Positions 24,494-35,408 of a stretch of DNA of 64,000 nucleotides are shown one piece after another; position 1 is the stretch's first letter, and each line of letters opens with the position of its first letter. The notes under the pieces were generated by a model. The model was not told the origin of the DNA and ran no database searches. It was given only the letters and a program-made list of their open reading frames with translations. Origin of the DNA: Siderastrea radians (taxonomy: Eukaryota > Cnidaria > Anthozoa > Scleractinia > Rhizangiidae); NCBI GenBank assembly GCA_964017195.1, contig OZ024889.1, positions 53,228,711 to 53,292,710 on the forward strand, given 5' to 3'. The translations under genes were made by a program, and so were the position numbers.

Positions 24494-25048
24494 TCAAAAA
24501 ACCAATGACAAATAGTTGCAAAAAGTGCAATCATTTTGTAAGCGTATATAATTACTTTGAAAATCTACAATTGAGTGAATTTTTTTCATACTTTCTTTGA
24601 ACAGAAAGCGAATCTCCATACAATGATCAGTGACGAAATTATCTTTCATTTTCAAGCTATCAAGAAAGGCATTCTCGTCGAAATCTTCGCCTCGGAGGTA
24701 AAAGCGAATCTCGTCAAGGATTTTCTGGTATTCGATACGGGCAAAATTTGCTTGTTCGGTCTTCTTATCATATTTCTTAAGGCTTGCCACTGCTTTCAAA
24801 ATAAGACCAACACCAGTTAAAGTTGCCATGACAGCAGGGTTCAGTGTTATTCCTCCGGCTACTGCGGCACTTATAATTAACTTGCCAGCTGAAAGATTAC
24901 AAACAAAATTTTTTCTTCGAAAACCGCGGTGCAACTTTTCATAGCCGTAATGCTTCTTATGATAATAACCATACAAATCTTTCAGAATTTTAACTTTCTC
25001 TGTAGAAAGTGTTTGGTTGATATGGTTGAATTCGAAAATGTCTCGCAT
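24494..25048 (-). CDS. Polinton accessory protein with hydrophobic segment
   Basis: A 184-residue protein. A basic region (YGYEKLHRGFRRKNFVCN) is followed by a 30-residue small/hydrophobic segment (LIISAAVAGGITLNPAVMAT...), then charged helices. It could insert in a membrane. I recognise it as a recurrent Polinton companion gene without a known function. The C-terminal residues after the helices look random, so the original end may have been lost. It lies 28 bp upstream of the fibre gene's stop, on the same strand. Confidence 0.6.
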   Translation of the reverse strand: MRDIFEFNHINQTLSTEKVKILKDLYGYYHKKHYGYEKLHRGFRRKNFVCNLSAGKLIISAAVAGGITLNPAVMATLTGVGLILKAVASLKKYDKKTEQANFARIEYQKILDEIRFYLRGEDFDENAFLDSLKMKDNFVTDHCMEIRFLFKESMKKIHSIVDFQSNYIRLQNDCTFCNYLSLVF

Positions 25049-25075
25049 TGTGTTATATAATAAATGAAAAAATTT

Positions 25076-26851
25076 TTATGGCACTTGATATTCAATTAAA
25101 ATTAAGAAATCTTCATTTTTAAATTTTGGAGATGACAAAAACACCGAAAAAATACCCTTTGGTGTTTTTACATTAATATTTATTTTTTGTTTTTGAATTG
25201 CTTTTGTTGAAGAGAAAGTCAATGTAGGAAAATCATCAACAACTACTCCTAAAGTAATAGCTGGAAATGGACCAATAATTTTTCCATATAATACTGTCAT
25301 ATTCATTATTTTGCTATTTTCTGGAATGAGTAACTGTAAATTACCATTTAATTCAAAACGTTTTTTATCATTTTTTGTAGATAAACTCCCATGTAAATAA
25401 TGAACGGAACCATTCAAATTATGTCCGTTTAAAGAAAGGTCTGTTTGCATCACTATTTTTCCATTCTCAATAACAAAAGCGGTGTCATAAACGCGTGGGT
25501 CAACGTTTGAAATTGTTTCTTTAACACCATAAACAATTAGATGTCCAATTGTTAAAAGTGATGGAAAACTAACTGTACCGTGCAGATCAAGATAAAGAAA
25601 TTGTGGAGGTGAGCTACCCCATCTGTGAAAATTGATGACTGTTTTGGTGTACTTCTGGAATGTTTTTGTTGCATAATTAGAAATTGAAATCGTTGTGCCT
25701 TGCACTGCCACACTCAACTCACTCATTTCGGGCGGAAACCATTCAACGACCATTGTATAGTAACCAACTGGAAGTTTATATAAGTTAAAACCGAGGCGTG
25801 ACCGGTACTGGTTGGGTGAGCCTTTTTCAAACAAGAGTTGGAGAGAGTAAGCTTTTTTATTTATTTGATGTGGAGACTCGGAAAAACCACTGATACCCAA
25901 AACCTTGATATTGTTTTCACTCGAAGATTCATCACTGTCTTCCATCAAGTATCTGAAAGCGTCTCTTTTTTGCCCCGAGTTAATAATCTGAGATTCATGA
26001 ATTTTTTGAGTAACAAGATCTTTCATAGTTGTTATTTTATTTTCCATTAACTCAACATTAACTGCGGATTTCGAATTTTTTGAATCGGTTTGAAGGTTAA
26101 CAATTTTATTGTTATTTAAATTTAAGTCTCCAGACATACTTTTTGAGCCATCAAGTTTAAGATATTCTTTTTGTGTTTCACTAAGTTTGTAGTTAACAAA
26201 CTCGACACATGCAGCGTCTCTTTTGTTTGATGTAAGGTCAAGATTGATAATTGATTTATTTTTCATATCAATTTTAGCTCCTTTATCCAATTTTTTCGCA
26301 AGCTGATTATCGACATACTTTTTGTTTGTGGCATGATCTGCCTGTACTGGGTCTTTTACGTTGTAGATTGTATTATTGTTCATGTCAATGCTTGCTTCCA
26401 TTTTTCCGCCTTCCTTTTTTGAAAGAAAGATATTTCTCGTGTCTTGATAGTTTATCACCTTTGTCAGATCACCGTGGACAGGATTAGGGTTGCTTTTTAA
26501 TCGCAAAATATCGTATTTGTTTTGCATGTCAATATCAGCAGAACCGCTGGCACTACCCTGAGGGCCACGATCACCTTTATCGCCCTTATCGCCCTTATCG
26601 CCCTTGTCGCCCTTGTCGCCCTTATCGCCTTTTAAACCCCGTGGTCCTTGTGCTCCCTCCTGACCTTGTGGTCCTGTGGCACCTTTTTCACCCCTAGGTC
26701 TAAAAGGACCTTGTGGTCCCGCTGGGCCTTTATCACCCTTCGGCCCAGGAGGGCCTTCAGGGCCAGGAGGACCCCCTGGGCCAGGAGGACCCACTTTTTC
26801 ACTCGTCGTTGTTTGGCTAGTTCCACCTATTTGACTGTTAATATACCCCAT
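25076..26851 (-). CDS. Collagen-like fibre protein
   Basis: A 591-residue protein. Residues ~20-98 are Gly-X-Y triplets, including a GDK run, with one glycine replaced by arginine (PFRPRGEK). Phage-tail-fibre-type repeats follow ([14 protein letters not shown] ... NKKYVDNQL and two more). A C-terminal half about 85% identical to the fibre of Polinton 1 follows, but its last ~110 residues differ strongly. The collagen shaft is nearly absent in Polinton 1. It is likely a trimeric attachment fibre. Its ATG overlaps the ATPase stop by one base (TAATG), so the two genes are translated from a common transcript or close starts. Confidence 0.82.
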   Translation of the reverse strand: MGYINSQIGGTSQTTTSEKVGPPGPGGPPGPEGPPGPKGDKGPAGPQGPFRPRGEKGATGPQGQEGAQGPRGLKGDKGDKGDKGDKGDKGDKGDRGPQGSASGSADIDMQNKYDILRLKSNPNPVHGDLTKVINYQDTRNIFLSKKEGGKMEASIDMNNNTIYNVKDPVQADHATNKKYVDNQLAKKLDKGAKIDMKNKSIINLDLTSNKRDAACVEFVNYKLSETQKEYLKLDGSKSMSGDLNLNNNKIVNLQTDSKNSKSAVNVELMENKITTMKDLVTQKIHESQIINSGQKRDAFRYLMEDSDESSSENNIKVLGISGFSESPHQINKKAYSLQLLFEKGSPNQYRSRLGFNLYKLPVGYYTMVVEWFPPEMSELSVAVQGTTISISNYATKTFQKYTKTVINFHRWGSSPPQFLYLDLHGTVSFPSLLTIGHLIVYGVKETISNVDPRVYDTAFVIENGKIVMQTDLSLNGHNLNGSVHYLHGSLSTKNDKKRFELNGNLQLLIPENSKIMNMTVLYGKIIGPFPAITLGVVVDDFPTLTFSSTKAIQKQKININVKTPKGIFSVFLSSPKFKNEDFLILIEYQVP

Positions 26852-27483
26852 TATATATCTTCATCAAAATTTTTTTTCATTAATTTTTGGGGTTTGTCAT
26901 AATAAAAGAAAGAATATTTTTTATCGGTGGCGCGATCTAAAATGTCATGATCCACACCTATCTCGTCTGCAATTCGTTTGTTTTCTCTTGGAAGAAATCT
27001 GAAAATACAAAAATGGCTGCAGTTATCACGAATGTTTTTCGGCACCTTGTAAAAAGTTTGAGTGAGGTAAATGACGCAGCAGTTTTTGTGCCGCCCGTTG
27101 ATAAAATAATTAATGATATCGTTTTGGTTTTTTTCGTAAACAAGATCATCAAAAATAACTATTTTTTGGTTGTCCGCCGGAAGTTTTTCGAGTGGAATGA
27201 TTTCATCACCGTAAGCCTCGATAATATCATAATCAACCTTGGGGTTGAAATCTTCAGCAAATTCCTGCAAAAGAGAATGATATTTGTTCTGGTGCAGGTT
27301 TTTTGAAAAGAGGTAAATTTTATCATACTCTAACAACTCATAAAGCATATGCAATAATGTGTTTGTTTTACCAGAATTACTAGGTCCACAAATTAACATC
27401 CGAAAAACATCTGCTGGCATACAAGGGTGACCTTGCCTGTAGTCACTCTCAGAAAAACCTGGGTCATAATTTGGAATCTTCAT
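26851..27483 (-). CDS. FtsK/HerA-type packaging ATPase (Polinton 2)
   Basis: A 210-residue homologue of 4435-5079. Walker A is GPSNSGKT (residues 33-40), Walker B is KIVIFDDL, then [11 protein letters not shown] and the TQTF motif. It appears intact. It faces the broken gene at 27510-28466, the same divergent arrangement as in Polinton 1. Confidence 0.93.
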   Translation of the reverse strand: MKIPNYDPGFSESDYRQGHPCMPADVFRMLICGPSNSGKTNTLLHMLYELLEYDKIYLFSKNLHQNKYHSLLQEFAEDFNPKVDYDIIEAYGDEIIPLEKLPADNQKIVIFDDLVYEKNQNDIINYFINGRHKNCCVIYLTQTFYKVPKNIRDNCSHFCIFRFLPRENKRIADEIGVDHDILDRATDKKYSFFYYDKPQKLMKKNFDEDI

Positions 27484-27509
27484 TTATTTTTTCGCTTCTA
27501 TATATTAAC

Positions 27510-28466
27510 GCTGGAAATATGTCAATGAAAAATGGCGTCAGCGGGCTGAAGAAAAGTTGAAGCTTGATGAACAAACAGAAGAAATTCACCAAAAATTCAA
27601 AATGGATAAAATAAACAAAGATTTTGGTCAGCTTTCAGGAGAAGAGTTTTTTAAACCAATCACAAAAAGGCTTGATGAAAAGAGCACCACTGTGGAAGAA
27701 GAAGAAGAGGAGGAGCAGGAATTTCCTGATTACACAATGGATGAATTTGACGAAACTTACCCATTTGGTGATGAATTCAGACCGGATGCACCAACACCAT
27801 CATCATCACCACCACCACCACCATCGCTGATGATGATGAGGATGATGGTGATGATTTCCCACCACCACCACCCCCACCGCTGATGGAAGAAACATCCAAA
27901 AGAAAAGAGTGTGCGAAGCCGGGACCGGTTGAGCCTAAATATCAACACGAATCAACCCTGTTGCAAACGGTCAATCAACTGATCACGAAATACGGAAATG
28001 ATCCCAACTACAAAGTAGGAAAATCGAAATTAGGTTTGAAAGGTAAAACCATTGCGGAACTAAAAAAGATAAGAGATGGGATCGATGAAATAAGAAGGGT
28101 GACAAAAGAATATCTTTTTTCGAAACGGTTACAGGGGGGGAAAAAAGACTGCAGTCCACTTCCTTACAAGAAAAAAGAGAAAGACCTCTAACGCCTTTGG
28201 AAAAAACTGTCATGAGCCGAAGACCTGCTTTTGAACTTTCTGACAATGAAGATGACTTTTCTGAACAGGATTGGGAAATCGAAGGAAGTGGCATCGCTGG
28301 TGAAGCTGAGAAATTGATCAACCAACTTCATGTGAGCTTAGGTTCGATAAAAGCAGGAAACAGCTCAATAAAACTAAAAAATCAGGTATTATATCTGCTT
28401 GATTTACTTGTTGAACTCAGCACAATAAATAAAAAGGAAAAGAAAAATTTTTTTCTAATTATATAA
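27510..28466 (+). pseudogene. Counterpart of the 5168-6154 protein, frame-broken
   Basis: Three frames carry successive parts matching the protein at 5168-6154: an N-terminal part with FFKPITKRL and PDY motifs, a middle basic part, and a C-terminal part with LGSIKAGNSSIKLKN. The first change of frame lies in a CAC/GAT simple repeat at about 27795-27860. The second lies at a G7-A6 run (28134-28146). There is no ATG at the expected start; the frame is open from about 27509. IEGSG near 28288 fits the adenain cleavage pattern. Breaks in simple sequence could be sequencing errors rather than decay. Confidence 0.75.
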
Positions 28467-28470
28467 AACA

Positions 28471-29232
28471 ATGAGCTTTGACATACTGCTTGACTCGAGC
28501 CTTGCAAAAAAAGAAAGAGGTGGAGAACGAAATGTTTCACATGATTTCACAGTGAATTTTTATCCTCCGATCGAATTGAGTGAAGGAAACTATAAAGCTG
28601 CGCTGAACAGACTTATCACAATGAGTTACTCATGGAATAATATCGATTCTCGTTATGATAACAACAAAATTCGCTGGAAGAAAAAAACAGAACAAGCGTG
28701 GAAGACCTTAACTTTTCCGAATGGAATGTATGATTACAAAAGAATCAACACATTTCTTCAGCAAAACACCAGTAAAGTAGACCCAACAAAAAAAGATAGC
28801 GATTACATTTTCACAATACATTTCGAGTTTGCAACTTATAGAATTTTAATTATAGTGCACAGAGATTATGAGCTTGACTTGTCTCAAGGAAAGTTTGGCG
28901 AATTGCTTGGTTATAACAAAAGAATCTTGACTGGTCCAAGTTTAGGAGATAAAGTTCCAAATATCACAAGAGGTGTTGATTGGGTATATTTGCACTGCGA
29001 TCTTATTTCACGTCAAACAAACAATGTTCCAAGCGATTTGTTATACAGTTTTTCAACAGCAGATCTTCATGTTAGCTATCCATTTCGAAAAGAGCCGCGT
29101 CGACTTGAGTGGCAACCTGTTAATAAAAGAAATAAAGATGCAATAAGAGTTTGGATAACAGACGGAAGAAACAATATTCTGGATCTCAACGGGACAGGCA
29201 TTGCAATAAGCTTAATGATTGAAAAAGATTAA
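28471..29232 (+). CDS. Minor capsid (penton) protein, Polinton 2
   Basis: A 253-residue single-jelly-roll capsid protein, intact and homologous to 6155-6919 over its full length (HDFTVNFYPPIELSEGNY, FGELLGYNKRILTGPS, PVNKRNKDAIRVWITDG). It starts at the ATG at 28471, five bases after the preceding stop. It remains intact although the major capsid gene has been lost. Confidence 0.9.
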   Translation: MSFDILLDSSLAKKERGGERNVSHDFTVNFYPPIELSEGNYKAALNRLITMSYSWNNIDSRYDNNKIRWKKKTEQAWKTLTFPNGMYDYKRINTFLQQNTSKVDPTKKDSDYIFTIHFEFATYRILIIVHRDYELDLSQGKFGELLGYNKRILTGPSLGDKVPNITRGVDWVYLHCDLISRQTNNVPSDLLYSFSTADLHVSYPFRKEPRRLEWQPVNKRNKDAIRVWITDGRNNILDLNGTGIAISLMIEKD

Positions 29233-29260
29233 AGTTTTTTTGTCGGTTTAATATACAATC

Positions 29261-29377
29261 ATGTATCATCCAAGCGAGTGGGCAAGATAATTTGATGAAA
29301 AAACCGGGAGTTATCGATATAAACACAAAGGGTCGGGTGTGATCCGTGAAACTTTGAATCAAGTGAGGAAAGCGATT
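29261..29377 (+). pseudogene. Truncated small basic virion protein, deletion junction
   Basis: After the minor capsid gene the sequence encodes the aromatic start and YRYKHKGSGVIRE motif of the small basic protein found at 6929 in Polinton 1. It has an in-frame TAA at 29288 and stops matching after about 40 codons. There it meets the 3' end of the polymerase gene on the other strand. This marks the edge of the internal deletion. Confidence 0.8.
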
Positions 29378-32300
29378 TTTTGTTAACATACATGCCATAG
29401 ATCTCATGTCCCTCGCTTCGAAGAATGTTCATTCCATGCCATAACTGCTTCTTATCAAAAAGCGTTTCCTTGTACTGTTCATGCATTATTTGTTTCTTGA
29501 CGACACATTTTTTCACACCCTTCGCTTTTTTTATATTTTTTTTATCGCCTTTCAGTATCGAGTACATTTTCGATCTCAGACAGACACACTCTGATATGGA
29601 GGTTCCATTGCATTCGTCTTTCATTTTTCCCAAGACCTTTTTGTTGACATTTGAGTAAAGTGGATGCTCCTTCGGGTAATCACTCGTATCATATAGATTT
29701 TTGTAGACATCATCCGTTTCAATCTCAAGCAGAAGGCTGTCGGTGTCTGTGTACAAAAGTTCGCACTTTGGGCCATATTTTTTTTTTCAGCTCGTTGTAG
29801 AAAAAATCGTACATGAGGATCTTGCTGTTGTCAAGGATCGTCATACCGGTGTAGACCGGTTTGTTCAGAAGCAGCTTGCTTTTGCGCATGCCGATTCCAA
29901 ATAAGTCGTTTGAAAACATAACATGCCCTGAGTAAAAAGGACTTGCAACAAATTTCCTTATTTTGTCTGTCTCATTACCTCTCGCTAATTTTATTTCAAC
30001 ACGGTTACGCAGGTTTTCCATGGTTTTTCCAAAAACTGAGTTATTCATTAACTTGTAAAAATTCTTTTCAAAGTCACTCTTTGCATTTTTTCTGAATTCT
30101 GTATTCATCCGGATGTACGGCTTCATCCAGCATTCTTGTTCGAACTCCAACACCTTGTTCACACGCTTCAGTTTCATTCCTTGCTTCAGATAAAACTGCA
30201 AGTTTCGGTAATGCACCACATAGTTGTTTTTGTCCTGAAGAGTCAACAACAACTTGTTGCATTTTGGTGTTTTCAGATCCAAGTCTTTTATCAAACTGTG
30301 TTGGTATTCCGACATCCATTCATTTTTAACCTGTTTTTTCTCAGGGGCGAGGGGAAAGCTGTTGTGTTCTTCATGCAGTTCTTTTGGGTATTCAAGATCC
30401 ACATCAAGAATCCATCCATTCTTTGCGTTTTCTTTTTTCTTAATGATTTCTTCCTCAGTGGGCATAACACGTTTCCATTTAAAATCTCTTTTCGGGAGTG
30501 GCTTGCTCATTGCCCATCCATAAAGATTATTTGCGTCTAGATACATAATGTATTTGTTTGGTCTGCTTGGGTCATAGTCAGGTACATACGGGTTGTTTGC
30601 CTTTGCGTATCTCTTGCTTACCATGGAGATTCCACCCCGCATTCCCCTTTCCACAAATAGATACATATCAATGTCTGTGAACAACTCAAGCTCGACCCCC
30701 GTCTTTTTCAATAAAGCGTCCCAGGATAATCCTGGTGATGTGTAATAATGAGCTGGATCTAACCCATACTGCTCTTGGCATAGATTTCGGAAGTTCTTAA
30801 AAACATCTGCCAACAGGGCAACATCTGTTTTCAAGTAAAGATCGTGATAACCGCCCAGCGTTTTGCATTCAAAAGCATCCCAAACAGTCTTCGCGTGCGC
30901 ATACTCTTCGTCTGTTATGTGCTCGTCATTCAGCTTGCTGTAAAACTTCTCTTTGTCCGGAAGCCTTGTCTCGCTAAATCTCTCCCATGAATCCATGTAC
31001 TCATAAGGATAGATCCCTTTTTTGTAAAGCAGGTCGCTGCCTTTTGAAATGGTTGATGTTATTTTCAATGACTCCTGTGGTGTTGCGCTTACAAGTGAAC
31101 CAAGACTTCCTTGCAAAAAGTTAAAGCTGTCAATGAAACGCAGACCTCCGACTGAAAATGTGATATATTTCTCCATGTTTATTGGAATGCATTTAACCTC
31201 TTCATCAAGTTTCGACATCTCTTGCATTAAATGGTGCGCGTCGTAACCCTTTAGCTTGTGAAATACAATAGGTATGGGGGCTGTTTTTGGGTTAATGTAC
31301 AGTTTTACATTGCAATTGTTGTGCGCCGCACCGCGATACCTTCCAGTTATGTGACAATGGTCTTTCACTGCGTCTCTGAAGTTTTTCTGAAGTAATGGAT
31401 TATCACAGAAAATACAATTTTTCTGTTGTTTTGCTTCCAACTGGTCTTTTTTTTCTGTTAATTTTTGTAGCTTAAGAATCCCCCCATTGTTGCTCTTTCT
31501 GTGCTCTGTAAAAACATTTTTTATGCCCTTGACCCTTGTAGCTGCATTTTTCTCCACCTTCAACATCTTCTATGCTCCAAACCGGCAAAGAGTCTAAGAA
31601 TTCATCTTTTATCAAACTTTTATTACAAATGTGACAATCTGTTGCGTTTTTGTATTTTTTCCAGTCTTCAGCCGTCATCACAATTGGTTTTGGTGCTGCC
31701 AAACTCTCTCTTATTTTCACCTCTTCCTTCAGAATGTTACTAAAAAACGTTCCCACCGCGTTTTCACCCCTGTAAACTTTTGGTCCTGAAACTTCACCGT
31801 CACTTCTCACAACCGTGTAAGAATAACCACTTGCCTCGTGATATTCTGTTTTCATGGTGTAACTTTTTTTCTTGCTCTCTGGCCCAAGCTCACAAAGTGA
31901 AATCTTTTTTACTAAAGCCTCAAAGTCAGCGTATATAACATAAGGCACTTTCATTTGTTTGTAATAATCTTGAAATGAAATAATTTTTTTCTCCTCTTTT
32001 GGCATATCAATCCTTGTCAGTTTTCCTTTTAAGCCATTGCAATATTTTTCATGATCAACCAACAAGTCCTCTCTTGAAAAACCATTCATGCACAACATGC
32101 AGTAGTGTTTTGTGTTGTGAGATTTGCTCTGATCATAAAGCAAAGCGCTCACCCGTTTTACATAACAATAATGCTGCTTTTCACCCGACTCAATCAACAT
32201 CAGTTCTATCCGCGGCACGCTTTTTTCTTTTTCACTTATCCTATGCACAATCACACAATCATTTTCATTTTCCCAGCCAAATACGTTTATTGCGAGGTTT

Positions 32301-32782
32301 TCGTTTTGCGCCTCAAGCTTGTCAATTTGTTTTACTGGTGTTGGGAAAGTAATGCCACTCCAATTAATACCATCGTTAACTGGGTAAGAACTTGGTCTGT
32401 TTGGATTTTTTCCTTTCGGTGGGGGGAACAATGCTGATCTTATTGCCCACTTCAAACACTCGTTGTCCTTATTTTCCACGTTTAGTACTGCTTTTTTGTT
32501 TTTCAACTTTGTTGGAATTGGCAAATATGTTCCTCCACGCAGTGGCTGTAAACGTGCGACATTCACATACACAAGCTCTATTTTATCTACTTCCCATCCT
32601 GACCCTTCCGCTACCCATGCCTCGATTTTTCCATTTATAATTTCAAAAATGCTATCGAAATATTCTTCTATCTTTTTTTCATCGTCGTGTTCGTAAAAAA
32701 GCTGTGGCTCATTTTCTCGAAAATATTGCTCCATGTATTGAGTTTGTTCTTCTTCTTCTTCCTTTTTAAACCTGATTTTCAT
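29370..32782 (-). pseudogene. Protein-primed DNA polymerase B, two frame breaks, 3' truncated
   Basis: Three successive frames cover the polymerase: N-terminal zinc finger and exonuclease region (HYCMLCMNGFSREDLL, VIYADFEAL), the CHIC/DHCH zinc site and polymerase motifs A (YLDANNLYGWAM) and B (KLMNNSVFGKTMEN), and finally motif C (TDTDSL). Frame changes lie at a C6 run (31480-31485) and a T10 run (29778-29787), both homopolymers. The 3' end stops matching at about 29375 (YVNKKSLS), losing the last ~25 codons of the family. It starts one base after the stop of the gene at 32784. Confidence 0.9.
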
Positions 32783-32783
32783 C

Positions 32784-33077
32784 TCAAGACTTACTTTTAT
32801 TTTTTTTTAACTCTTTTAGTTCTCTTTTTATTAAATCTATAAAACTTTCTTTTGTTTCTCTTGCAAACTCAAAAAGATCTTTATTGTGAGGGTTTGTTTC
32901 CGATACAACCATTTTCCAAACATGAAGCCATTTATTATTATTGTTTGTTGATATGTAAAACTCATCCTCAATTTCAATAAGCGGTTTTAATGGACTAGGT
33001 AAACTCTTTTTTATTTTTTCCGGTATTTCACCATAAAACATTTGAAAAATATCTTTCTGATTTCTTGCAACAGACAT
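32784..33077 (-). CDS. Small acidic/basic Polinton protein, unknown
   Basis: A 97-residue protein. Its first five residues (MSVAR) and promoter come from the right terminal repeat and are identical to those of the unrelated gene at the left end (22661). The rest (FYGEIPEKIKKSLPSPLKPLI..., IKRELKELKKNKSKS) is not recognised. Position directly upstream of the polymerase (stop TGA, one base, ATG) suggests a replication role such as a terminal-protein or accessory gene, without sequence support. Confidence 0.6.
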   Translation of the reverse strand: MSVARNQKDIFQMFYGEIPEKIKKSLPSPLKPLIEIEDEFYISTNNNNKWLHVWKMVVSETNPHNKDLFEFARETKESFIDLIKRELKELKKNKSKS

Positions 33078-33401
33078 TTTGGATTCTGTAACACTTTTGA
33101 TATAATAACAAAACACAAATCTCTAAATGGAAAAAAATTTTTTGGAATTCTGTGACAGTTAACAACAAAACACTTGCAAAATATATTATTTCGGTTTTTT
33201 TAAAAGTGATTCAATAATATTCTTTCCACCTTTTCCACCTTTATAAAACCGGTTTTTGTGCTATCGGTGTAAAAAACGGAAATAGAACTCTCATTTATAA
33301 AAGTTTTCTCTTTCACAATTTCATATGTGAGCGGTTTAAAATCTTAAAAGAGAGCTCCCAATATGAAAGCTGTTACAGAACTCCTATTTTACTATACTAC
33401 T
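33063..33401 (-). repeat. Right terminal inverted repeat of Polinton 2
   Basis: 339 bp reverse complement of 22324-22675, lacking the ~13 bp insert of the left copy. Confidence 0.92.
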
Positions 33402-33406
33402 CAGTG
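33402..33406. repeat. Target site duplication of Polinton 2, right
   Basis: cagtg, identical to 22319-22323. Its last two bases are also the first two of the foldback element's terminal repeat, so Polinton 2 inserted at that element's edge. Confidence 0.8.
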
Positions 33407-35385
33407 GCATATTTTAATCTCTCTTAGGCAAACGTGAGATTAGCCTGCGATTGCAGAAGTTTAAAGTCACTAGCGTTTACCATTTAGTGGGAGACAAGTC
33501 AACCGTTTGGATTTTGAAAAGTTGGATTTTTAAAATATTGTCTTATTGCGTTTTCGGCTAGATGGTGTGCTTTTTAAGGGGTGGTGTTAGGCTTTATAGC
33601 CCCTGGGTTCCTTTCTTCGGGTAGCACACAGGTGCTTAGACTTTCTTATTTTATTGGATCTTGTTATCTCGTAGCTCCGTTGTCAGTGCTGGGTGTCAAT
33701 GCTTCTGTCAGGTTGTTTATCCCTGGTTTATTGTTTTGTCAGCCAATCCTGTGTGACGTTCTAAGAGCTCTTTAAGCTCGAACAACGACTTTCCTTGAAT
33801 TTGATCCTCTAGTAACGAAGGAACTCTGAAACTAAACGGTGGCTTTTTTTTGTCCTCTTTAACGTTAAATCTAAAAGTGTTCTAGTGAATCAATGTTAAT
33901 AAGACTCAATACTAAAATTGGTCACATCGTCAAGCACGCGTGTTTAGTGTTTGAAAATAAATCTACCGAGCCGTTATTATGATTCTCGCAAAAGTGCTCA
34001 AATTCAAAAATTACCACAAAATTATTACGCCGATGATCTTAAAAACATTTCGTTCTCGAAATCGCAAACACCAGTTTCAACGAAACTTTCTGGGCGTAAA
34101 ATAGCAAGTAAAAGACACATTTTAATAGTATTTCCTAGCCATTTCATGCATTGATTATTTATCGGTGCATTCACTATTACTATGCAAAAACTGAGGTTGA
34201 AAATGTTTTTGCGATTTACTTCAAAACAAACATATAAAATTCTTTTGTTGTTGTATAGTTTGTTTGCCATACACAACAGTTTAAGATGTTGGTATTTGCT
34301 TTTCAAAGTGAAATCTGGATCGCGCAAAATTTCAATTTTACTGTTTTTGAGGATTTTTGTTATCGTTGTCATGGAAATATCGATTTTCACAAAATGTAAG
34401 CCACGCTATAGTTCAATCTAAAACCAACAAGTATTGCAAATTTCACGTTGATCTGACAAGCAGAAGACTGTCTAAGAGCCGATTCAAAAAGTTAGGTATG
34501 GTCCCAAAAAAACTCTATCGAAACACCTTAAGGCACTTATATAGGGACAAGTGCGGCGAACTTGCCCCTATCTCAAGTTTTGGAAACATGTCCCTTTGTG
34601 TGAACTACCCATTTCTCAGTAATTATTTCAGAAACCAAACCAGAATACTGAGTAACAAAATCAAATGTACAGCTTGTCGAAGCTTGGCGTGTACAATTTG
34701 CGTTAAGTGAAAAAAAGAAAAAAAAAAAAACAAACTGACCGAAAAGTGCTGTAATCGACGATTATTAGACTTTTTTGTACCCTTAAAGACTACCAAACAA
34801 ATGCAATATTATGATCACACCCCACAGTCTCTATAAGTTACACCAGCATTTCGAGGAACGAAGGAAAACAGAGACACGCAGCTTTTCAAGGATGCTTCGG
34901 TCAATCAAGGATGCTCGGTCAACGATTTGATTGGCAAGACAATAAACCGCTGACTTAGTGTCCCGAAGTTTTAGACCACACCCTTTCTTACCCGCCCCCC
35001 CCCCCCTCCCCAACAAATCTCCTCAAATCCTAGAAAACCGCCACCCCAACAAACGTTCGACTCAGGAATGATAATTAAATTAAACCGGTATCAAACTCAA
35101 ACACACACGCTAACAACACAAAAATGGGGACGCATAGGTTCATACTGCGTCAAAATATACATAGTTTCCCTACCAGACAATCAGCCTTGCTGTTTTATCG
35201 TATTTGGTTCTTTATTTTTGACTGATTAGATCCTTTACTGGATCCTTCCCTGGGAACGAGGCCGTCATTCAGTGAAAAAGTGAGTCATTCAATCAGTGCG
35301 AACGCCTTAGCGGCCGGGAGCGATGAGAAGTGCCTGCAATCGCAGGCTTATCTCACGTTTGCCTAAGACAGATTAAAAAATGCCA
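33405..35385. mobile_element. Non-coding foldback-type element, 52 bp inverted ends
   Basis: tggcat...ttgcag (33405-33456) and its complement (35334-35385) match with three mismatches in 52. Both include the subterminal phrase gcctgcgattgcag. No transposase could be recognised in the 1.9 kb between them; short open frames around 33581 and 34357 show no domain. There is no flanking target duplication, because both sides join inverted copies of hAT tail sequence. A C-run lies near 35000. Confidence 0.7.
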
Positions 35386-35408
35386 TTGATATCAAGGTCG
35401 CCCACGAG

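Larger units (their letters stand above)
22324..33401. mobile_element. Polinton 2, internally deleted, 11.1 kb
   Basis: Begins AGTAGTATAG and ends CTATACTACT, with ~350 bp inverted ends and a 5 bp target duplication. It keeps fibre, ATPase, minor capsid and polymerase genes plus F-box-like, OB-like and membrane-type accessory genes absent from Polinton 1. It lacks major capsid, protease, PLA2 and integrase: the remains of the small basic protein gene run straight into the polymerase 3' end at about 29370. The polymerase reads inward from the right end, opposite to Polinton 1, so the two represent different lineages. Several genes have frame breaks. It should be non-autonomous. Confidence 0.93.

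Noticed and set aside
26560..26826. Plus-strand and alternate-frame open stretches across the collagen repeat
   Set aside because: They are by-products of the nine-base GC-rich repeat. Only the minus-strand Gly-X-Y frame continues into a conserved protein.
34182..34710. Open frames within the 33405-35385 element as a transposase
   Set aside because: No catalytic or zinc motif could be seen, and the frames are short and overlapping.
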